From Botryllus schlosseri (lineage: Eukaryota > Chordata > Ascidiacea > Stolidobranchia > Styelidae): a stretch of 21,653 nucleotides of DNA. Location: NCBI GenBank assembly GCA_000444245.1, contig ATSW01011223.1, forward strand, positions 1-21,653. The letters are read 5' to 3'. Both the position numbers and the translations under genes were made by a program. Under the pieces are notes generated by a model, which was given only the letters and a program-made list of their open reading frames with translations, made no database searches and had not been told where the DNA came from. Shown here piece after piece: positions 12,101-21,100 of the stretch (position 1 is its first letter; each line of letters begins with the position of its first letter).

Positions 12101-15100
12101 TAATCACAAGTCCTATAACAGTGGTCCTTAACTGAGCCAGTCCAAGGGATTCGCTGGAAGAGACGCGCACCCGACTAGACCAAAATTTGGATTTGCCAAT
12201 GGCTCGGAGATATAGCACAAGGGTTGGCCACGTCAGTAAAGGTTAAGGACTTTTCTATGGCTTTGTAGAACAGTAAACATATACAACAAACTCTCGATAT
12301 GAATCGAATACGATGTATTTAATCTTCAACATCAGAATCACTATAAGAAAGGAGTGTGCAATACAATCACCGTCAAGAGAAGAGATAGAGACAGAGACAA
12401 GTAGATTGCAGAATATAAGAAATAATGATTGGCACAAATTACTAGACACAATATAACAGTAACTACCTTATCGACAGGAACCGGTAGTTTACTCTTCGAC
12501 TGGCTGCGTATCAATAGCGGATCTGATTTTGACGCCGTATCGGCAGGCGCGCTCCTAAGATACAACATATTCCGATAAATGTATTGCGTTCCCACTATGT
12601 AAACCTTAATCATATTACTTTGAAGTGTCGGCTTGGGCGTCGCGCAATTGGCGCTGCGCGTTTCGAAGCTGTTCCTGAAGCCTCCCGATTTGCAGCGTCA
12701 ACTGCCGGGTGAGTTCCGGGTCTTCGGCACGCCGGGCCGATTTCTCGCCTCTGGCCGATTCGATTTGCTCGCCCAAAAGTTCGTTCAGCTAATAACACGA
12801 AAACTAGCCTTGAAAGTTGGTCGAGGATTTGGCAAAGATGCCAGACAATTTTATGACGGTTTGAGAAAATTAAATGTCTCCCAGATTTACCAAGAGGTGG
12901 CCACCAGTGGTGCGGAGTTTCCGCTTTCAAGACCTCGGTAGCTTTCACCCCCTATTCAACCTCCACTTGCAATTGAATATAACTTTATTAATTACTTTTT
13001 TGGGGTACTCGACCTAGTTTTGATTACTTGTGCAACTAAATCAACTCCGACGCATGATTTCTAATTTCTTCTTTGGAACGAGATCGCATACTGGGATTTG
13101 GAATGCTGCCACCGTTGCGATCATCGGATATAAGTCTGCGATACCGAGTCTTTTTCAAGTCTCATTCACCAGTTTTAAAATCGCTACCGTCATGTACTTA
13201 TAACTCATCAACAACTAATTCGGTGCGAGCTCGCATCTGCAATGTTTAAAGCCACGTAAAAGTTCAAATTGTACTAGCTTCTGTATTAACGCAAAGTGCA
13301 AGATACAAAAGGCCAGACACCAACCTTTTCTGAATTCTTTAATTTCTTTTCTAGATTATCAATGGATTCGCGCAGCTCTTTACGGGACAACGCACTCATG
13401 CCGTCAGACTCGTCTTCCGAAGTGCTGAAAACACCGATAACAAACGATGAATATCGAGTCTGGCGCAAATCAAAAAACACTCAGCTCACATATCAGACAA
13501 CTTGGTGACTCTTAACTGCAAGGCGCGTAGCCGGTCGACTTCAATTCTCAGTTCGGACATCTCCCGGTCTTTCAGTTCGCTACAAAAGGATAGACAACGC
13601 CGCAATTATCAATATTGTCTCAAAATTCCCCATTCACCGACGTGTGTTCCCAGAACAAAAACAAATATTCTGACCGCTGTCTCATCACGGAAAAAGATAA
13701 TGAAAAATTATGTTATACAAACAGTTCTTTCGTGGTAGAATCACGACTCAAATGTGACTTCGAAATCTACAATTCAATATGAATCTTCGTAGAGCATACC
13801 AACATTCATACCAACGTCCCCATTACTGAAAACAATTATAAAAAACTATGTGTTATACAAACAGTTCATTTGTATAATAATCACGTAGCACAAATTAGAC
13901 TCCAAAATCCCCCATTAAAATATCAACCAAACTCCAAGCCTATATTTACCTACTTCTAATCAATTATCTTCCTGAATCCTTACAGAATGACGTATGCAGG
14001 ATATCCCAATTCCAAATCACTACGAAATCTACTGATCCTCAGCTACGAAGGCTGCGGTTTTCACGGAATCAATCGCAATGCACCCTCATCGATCAAACAC
14101 ATTAAAACCCAGGACAAGTTAAAGCATGCAATTTTACGACTTACCCTCTCTTCATTGCCTTCTCGAGACTGTCTTTTGTTTCTTTATTATCCTGTTCCAG
14201 CCGCTGCCTCACTGCGTCCCACTCGGCTCTCTCCTTTTCCCATTGCGATAACTTAGAGCAAGCGTCGAGCAAATCATTCCTAAGACGCAGAATTCAGAAA
14301 CTCGTAAATAACATAACCTTGGCAGCTTGTGCCCGACAATACAAATAACGAGACAAGGCCGTAAAAGCCCTAATCCATTGCCCGACTTTAGTAAAATTTA
14401 TGACTAGTATAGTAAAATCCGACTCTAAAACAAATATTGTCGTCAAACTTTGCATCCTTCGACAGCGAGACTGAGTTTACAATATCTTAGTTATTGCAGC
14501 TCTGACAGAAATATTCAAGCTCCCTTCAGAGAAATTTCAACTAGATGCTCTCGAATCCGTGGAATTACATAACATTAAGTCCTAACCCTAGTAATAGTAC
14601 GAAAATAAGACCGTGAAAATCAGATATTCATTAGCCAGACAGGGTAATTACATTGAATGGCTTACACAGTTTTTTCCAATTCTGTACCTGTACTAATTGC
14701 TGGAAATTACCGCTGACAATGAGTGCCAGCCGAAAACATTTAGGTTTATTCCAATATGAATATATTATTATTCAATTACACAGCATAGCAATAATAATGT
14801 CAAATTACTAATTCAACATCACAATAACAAAATCATAAATATACAACCCGGCGCACCACAAACCCCGTAAATCATTCTAAATCTCTCCCTGCACCCTCGC
14901 GCCTCCGCCCTACATAGCAAAGCGAGCACTTAAATACAAGTAAACCCTTGTCCGAGGACAATAGCGATATCGAGAAGGGCTGATCAAATAAAAACAAAGG
15001 ACAAAACACATTATCAGTCGCCGAATATTTTGACTATTAATCGTAACGAATCCCGCACAAAAGAAGGCGGGCTATTAAAAGGGAAGCAGATATCCCCGGC

Positions 15101-18100
15101 ACGACAGGTATGGAATTTACAATTTAAGCGATTGGGCATGGGAAACGGAAAAACAATGGTGGCTACAACGCATTCCGAGGTAAAACATAATAACCGTGGT
15201 ATGATATCAACAAACTCAGTACATTAGCGACATAGTTCAGGCTCCGCCTAACTACAAGATCTGTAAACAATGATAAGGAAAAGACTCTTACAGCTCACGA
15301 AAATTGACACAGTAACGAAATAGACTCAAAAACCATCAGTGTGCACCTTAATTTTTCCAACTCCTCTTGCAGTTCCTGCATTCCCTGTTCTTGATCGTTG
15401 GCTTGGTTCCTAACGCCGGCCGGCGGCATTTGAAGATATGAGGTTTGATCGACTGGCAAGATAGTCGAACAAGTGCTGAAGTCGTCTTCTGTCTGAAATT
15501 GACGAGGGCTCAAATTACTGAGGCGCTCAATCAAGAGGCGAATAGTCAAAGCGGCAAAGATCGCCCGCATCCCGAACTTCAATCTATAAAAGAGTTTATT
15601 CTCAAGCTTGTTCATGAATCAAATTTAACTCAAATTTTCTGGTGTCTTTATACGATATTACACATGTTACTCGTCTTCCTGGTAAGTTTCTGTAAGATGG
15701 AGTCCCGTTTTTTGAAAGAACTGCGTATTATATTGCGAAAAATTAATGGATTTCGTTTAAAAATCTTCTTAGCTTTCACATATAACTGGTATTATTGTGG
15801 TTGTAGGATACTTTCAAACAGATTGCTACAACATTTGCACCATTGCAACTCTATATCACAACACAATGAAGAAAACTATGTTTTATTCACTAAATCAATT
15901 TAAAATTTGATGTTCCATTAATGTATTGATGCTAAAACGTCCGATTTCTTGTATATTGCGATTGATATATAAAACTGCAACGTATTTGGCAGACCGGCAG
16001 GAAAGTTGACAAGGACCGGCACTTGAGAACCACTGATCTATTATATCAACTAAACCAACGGCATGTAATACTGACGGATACCAACAAAATCGTTTCAGTA
16101 ACGGCATACGGATTCCAGTCGAGTAGATGTTCGGAAAGTAGAGACAAACACACCGTTCATTCCCAATAAATCACGACGGCAATTTCGGGACATTCTACAA
16201 CGGACAAACCTTGTCAGCCTCGGCGCGTGGCATGTCGAGCAAGAGATCGGCCAGCTTATTTCTAAGTTCTTCCACCTCGGCCAATACTCTGTCTAACATC
16301 TGCTCTCGCTGCGCCAAACCTCTGGATCCCTGGAGAACAAGAGAATTATGGTACACGGACAACAAAATCGATTAATAACTAGGGCAAGTTTTTGCAACTT
16401 TATTTTACAGCTTCCGGGAGCTTCCTGAAGAACATAAAAGTGTACGCGTGATCGATTGAATAACGAAAAGAGAAGGAAACAAGCAGATATTCTGAAAATC
16501 TTGGACTGTTGGGTTGTACAAGGGATTATTTCGTGTATCTCGTACCATAGTAATTCTAAAAAATATTAAATGCAACTTTTTACCGTAACTTTTGTTAAAA
16601 TTAAGTGCAACTTTCACACGATTTTGTTGCAACAAAAACTTGACCTGTCTGTCTGTCGCAGGTAAAGTAAATCATATTCTCTGATCGTCATTTCTTGTAA
16701 TTTACATCATACCGTCCACACAAATACATCCAAGCCCAAAAAATTTCAAGACACTAAAAAATCACAACTCTAGTCATTCCGACATTGGACGATCAAACAA
16801 CATAGACCTACGACACATAGACAAACGCTTACCGTCGATGTCGGGTCATGGGCGGTGTTCAATTGCTTTCTGTACAGTTTCTGCTCCCTCGACAAGGACT
16901 TGGCCAGTCTTCTCAACCTCTCTTTCCGTACGTCCAACTTTGAAGACGCGCGCCGCAAATCGATTTCGCTTCGTTGATGATCTGCAACAGATCAAACTTT
17001 AGTTAGCGACAGCACACCCAAAATTAAGAGGGGCTAAAGTTGTCAGTTATTCAAAGAGAACGAACGTCTCAAGTTCCTATTCACTTATACAAGCATAAGT
17101 AGCGATTTCCAGGACTATTTTCAAGAAACTATTTCAAGCGGAAGCACAAAATAAAATGCCTGGAAATTGCGTAGAGGTGAAACTGAAAAATTTCACTCAT
17201 AACAGCAACGCAAACTTTTCTAAAAACTTCTTTCCACTGTTCCACAAGTCACAAGTCAATCTCACTTTTATAATTTTGACTCGAGTCAAGTCAACTAGTA
17301 GAGGGCCGAGTCCGAGCCCACGTTATTATGCTCACCGTTCAGTTTTCAGTTCAATTTGGTGCAACCCCCTTTTTAACTCTGCTCTAGTGATATAGAATGA
17401 CTCACATTCATAACATCGTAATTTTCCTCAGTCTTAACAGTTCCTGGCCCTATTTTCCAAGTATCAGGACTGATAGACGAAATACCAATAATGTGGCGAC
17501 TTCACTATTCTTCCAAGTTACAATGAAATGTCTGTCTTGGCCGTCCCAGTCTCGAGTCACATGACTTGGTTTGAGTCATGCACAATGACTCGAGTACAAG
17601 TCGAGTCAATATAAAATTCGACTCGAGTCATGTCGAGTCACCAAAAAATCGCCACTCGAGTTATTACAACCTTGTACTGGCCCCCTCCACGGCCTATCTC
17701 ACCTTTCAAGTCTTCGATTTCTTTACGCAGCTCCAGCAATTCCGAGCTCAACATATTGTCGTCAGACGCAGGAGTATCCCGTCCCGATACGAAATCAAAC
17801 TCGCTATCCGCTGCGAAACGCATGAGAGAGTTTGCCGACGACGCGACAGACGACTCGTCGTCGGCCCTCGGCCTTTTCGGCTTCTTCTTGCGGAATCTCT
17901 GCAGTCGGCCGTGAAGCGGTTTCTCGTTGGCGCAGCTCGACACCTCCTCGGATTCCACGGTGGGGAAGCGTTGCCCGGACCTCAAGTCCTGCGCGTGGTC
18001 GAGGCATTGTTAGTATACGATGGTCTCCATACTTTGGAAATTGCAAGGTCACAAAACGATGATGGAAATTTTTTGCCTTTTCGATGCTTGCATCCCGCAC

Positions 18101-21100
18101 CACCCGTCACCTTCACACAATCTGAGTACCTATACTTATTAAATCACACGCAATGCACAGCATGAGTGTGACTACAGTCTTATTGCAAGCTAATGGGTAA
18201 TAACTAGGGCAAGTTTTTGCAACTTTGGCAACTTTTTTTACAGCTTCCGGCAGCTTCCTAAATACTCGAAAGTTATGTAGAATGCTGTTTTAAGCTGTTT
18301 GAAGGAATATTATAGTGCAACTTTTTCCCATTTTTGTCATGCAACTTTTTCGATATTTCACGAAAGTTTATTCGATTTTTCATGCAACCAACTTACTGGA
18401 AATATTTGGCAGTCTTTTTAAATAGATCGGTCACTGTTTGAGAATTTTGGTGAAACACACGGCCAAATTCGACTGAATTACCGTAAATCAGCACTGCAGC
18501 AACGCTCTAACGGGTATTTTGGGAGCCGAGCCGGAAAGTTGATCTTTTCTTGGTATTTTTTAGTCAACCAATGGAGAATATGGTTGAAAAACTGTATTTC
18601 GGGAGTGGAACTGGGAAGTTGACGTTTTTTTTAGACAACCGACTAAAATGTGGTCTTTTAATGCAACTTTTGTGAAAAAGAAATGCAACTTTCCACGGAT
18701 TTAACTGCAACAAAAACTTGCCCTAGTAATAACCTCAATCACACTACGATCTGAATGAATGAAGAAATTTGACCGGCTTTGGATAAAGGGCAAGCCATCT
18801 GGTCTACCAGAGTCCGCTCGGGTAAATCAACACTCGGCCAGAATTTATCGCCTCACAATAGATCTACAGCGCTCTCGCTCAATTAAAAACCACTACACAC
18901 CTCGAGCATGCGATCTTTGGCCTTCATTTCTTCACGCAGCGCCAGCATTTCCGTGCGGCCGCTTTCTAGCTGCGCGTTCAACGAGCCAACCTGGGCTTTC
19001 GCACCGTCTAATTCCCGTTTGTGATTCTCAATTTCCAGACGCAGGGTGTCCAGCGCAAGATTCATGTTGGCTGTGTCCTCACTTATTTTCGACCTGAATC
19101 GCGATAAAGATAAACAGGCTGCGAGTCACAGGCCAATTTGACTTTTATAGTTTTGACTCGAATCAAGGAGTCATTTTCACCGCAACACCGAGCCAGTGTT
19201 GAGACTCGAGTCCAAGTCCATAGACTTCACTGTCACTTTCATAGATTTCACTGTTCATTATTTAAATCAAGACAGGTTCAATTCACTTCTGTGAAACTCT
19301 TGGGTGATATTGAAGACCTCACATTTATACTATACTCATTTCTCTCACTCTGAACACGTTTATTAAAACAGATGAAACACGGTGTAAGAGCCCATTCCTC
19401 AGGCATCGGAGCCGATACAGGAGAATTGGATCAAGTAATGTAGAATGTCCCGGGGTATTATGAATTAGTCGGGCATGCACAATGACTCGAGTACAAGTCG
19501 AGTCAATCCACAAATTGACTCAAGTTGAGTCCGAATCACGTACGCAGATATGAAAAATCACCTCTCATGGTCAACACATGCACTGCATTCATAAATGTAA
19601 CATTGAAGTATCAATGAGGCATTAAACCAGAAACGAAGGATGAATTCTTAGTAGATTCAACCCTATACTTCTCATGATAAATGCACGATATCCAGCTCTA
19701 TTGAATTTGCAGAGCCCAGATTTTACGTACATAACAAACAAACATTTCTCATTCAAATTCGAAATTTGGAGTTCATATCATTGGACTGAATCTTCCTACC
19801 TAATATATCGCTTTTTCGAATTTGGCAAGCCAACAGGTTAGTTACAGTAGCTAGAATCAAGATTCTCCTCCAAAATGATGACTGTCGCACAGAAAAACAG
19901 CGTTTAGCTAGCACCGTTTGTAGAATCCAATGATATTTCAAAATCGGTCGAATTCACACTGTGCGATCGCCACATTATCGCAGTTTCATTACGAATACAC
20001 TGTTCATATTCAGTTCAGTTTGAAGACGAACATGCAATATGAAAATGGAAATAACATAACACACAGGTCTTGCAGATAAAACAAATAAATTCATATCAAG
20101 TTTCAGCGCATGATCAATCAGTATCAATTGGAAATCGATGATATCAAACAGGGTGAATTCCGATGCTGATAACTACTCACCAATTGATGAAAGCATTATG
20201 AAGAGTTTCCTGAAGTTGCCTTCAGCATAAAGAGAGAGAAGAGATAGAACAAAACCAGATACAGTATCTCAAATTGGGCATAACGAAAAACTGTACGTAA
20301 ATTCTCACGACAAATACACAAAACGTGGCGACCTCTCACCTCTCGTCCGCAATGATTTTATCTTTACGGCTAATTTCACGTTTGAGAGACTCAACGTACG
20401 GATCATTCGACGATTGTTCATTGCGCACAAACGATAATTCGACTTCCCTGGCCTTCAAAAGCTGTTTCAGCTCCACGTTTTCCCTGAAAACATATCACCT
20501 CTGTGTATCACTAAGTTCACTACAACAGCTACACAGTTCGAAAACACATATCCCAATTCAAAGGCAAACAACAGACTGAAATCCGACATACAAACACACC
20601 TGGTAAGCTTTATGATTTGTTCCTGGTCGGAGTTGGACGAATTGTCTCCGAGCGACTTCAGATTTTCCATCAATTGTTCGATCACAGTGGCCTTGTGGTG
20701 GCTGCCAACCTTCCAGCGAGCGGCCTCGCGGCCCGCTACCGTACATTTTTCAGCGGCTTCGTGCGTCGACCTTTCGGCATGCAGCAGATCGTCTTCGAGA
20801 TTCTGCAGTAAAATGAAGGCCGTACTTGTCCTGCTTTTAACCGACAAGATAGCGTAATGATGGAGCGTCTGACTTCTTGATCGGTGGGTCGTGGCGATGC
20901 AGGGGTGCTGCAAGACTTAGAGAGCCTTACTAGGCTATAACTGCACCTTGTACAGCAGCATACACACACCATGCACTCACGGTATGCATATGCACAGATG
21001 AGTCGGTGTATAGTCCTTCTTTGTCCACTTTCACGTGAAGTAGTTTGGACATGTCTCAGTTACCACTACTTCTTGTAATCGAATAGAAGCTTTGCCGTAA

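Larger units (their letters stand above)
11907..12466. other. Intron between exons 13 and 14 (560 bp)
   Basis: Made largely of the two duplicated segments. Between them lies a stretch of about 130 bp (12119-12256) with weak inverted ends, CAGTGGTCCTTAAC against a reversed AAGTCCTTAACC, possibly a small decayed hAT-like MITE. Confidence 0.7.
13580..14144. other. Intron between exons 9 and 10 (565 bp)
   Basis: Contains the diverged tandem duplication marked by 13711-13727 and 13851-13867. No coding signal. Confidence 0.75.

Noticed and set aside
15445-15903. 152-codon plus-strand open frame
   Set aside because: It overlaps exon 8 on the other strand, and its non-overlapping part has AT-driven composition (Phe/Leu/Tyr-rich) with no family resemblance.
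17578-18165. 195-codon plus-strand open frame
   Set aside because: It is the antisense of exon 5, kept open by that exon's codon usage, and runs into repeat sequence at one side.
20935-20990. Possible third copy of the intron 13-14 duplication
   Set aside because: Similarity is limited to CA/TG-rich low-complexity sequence.
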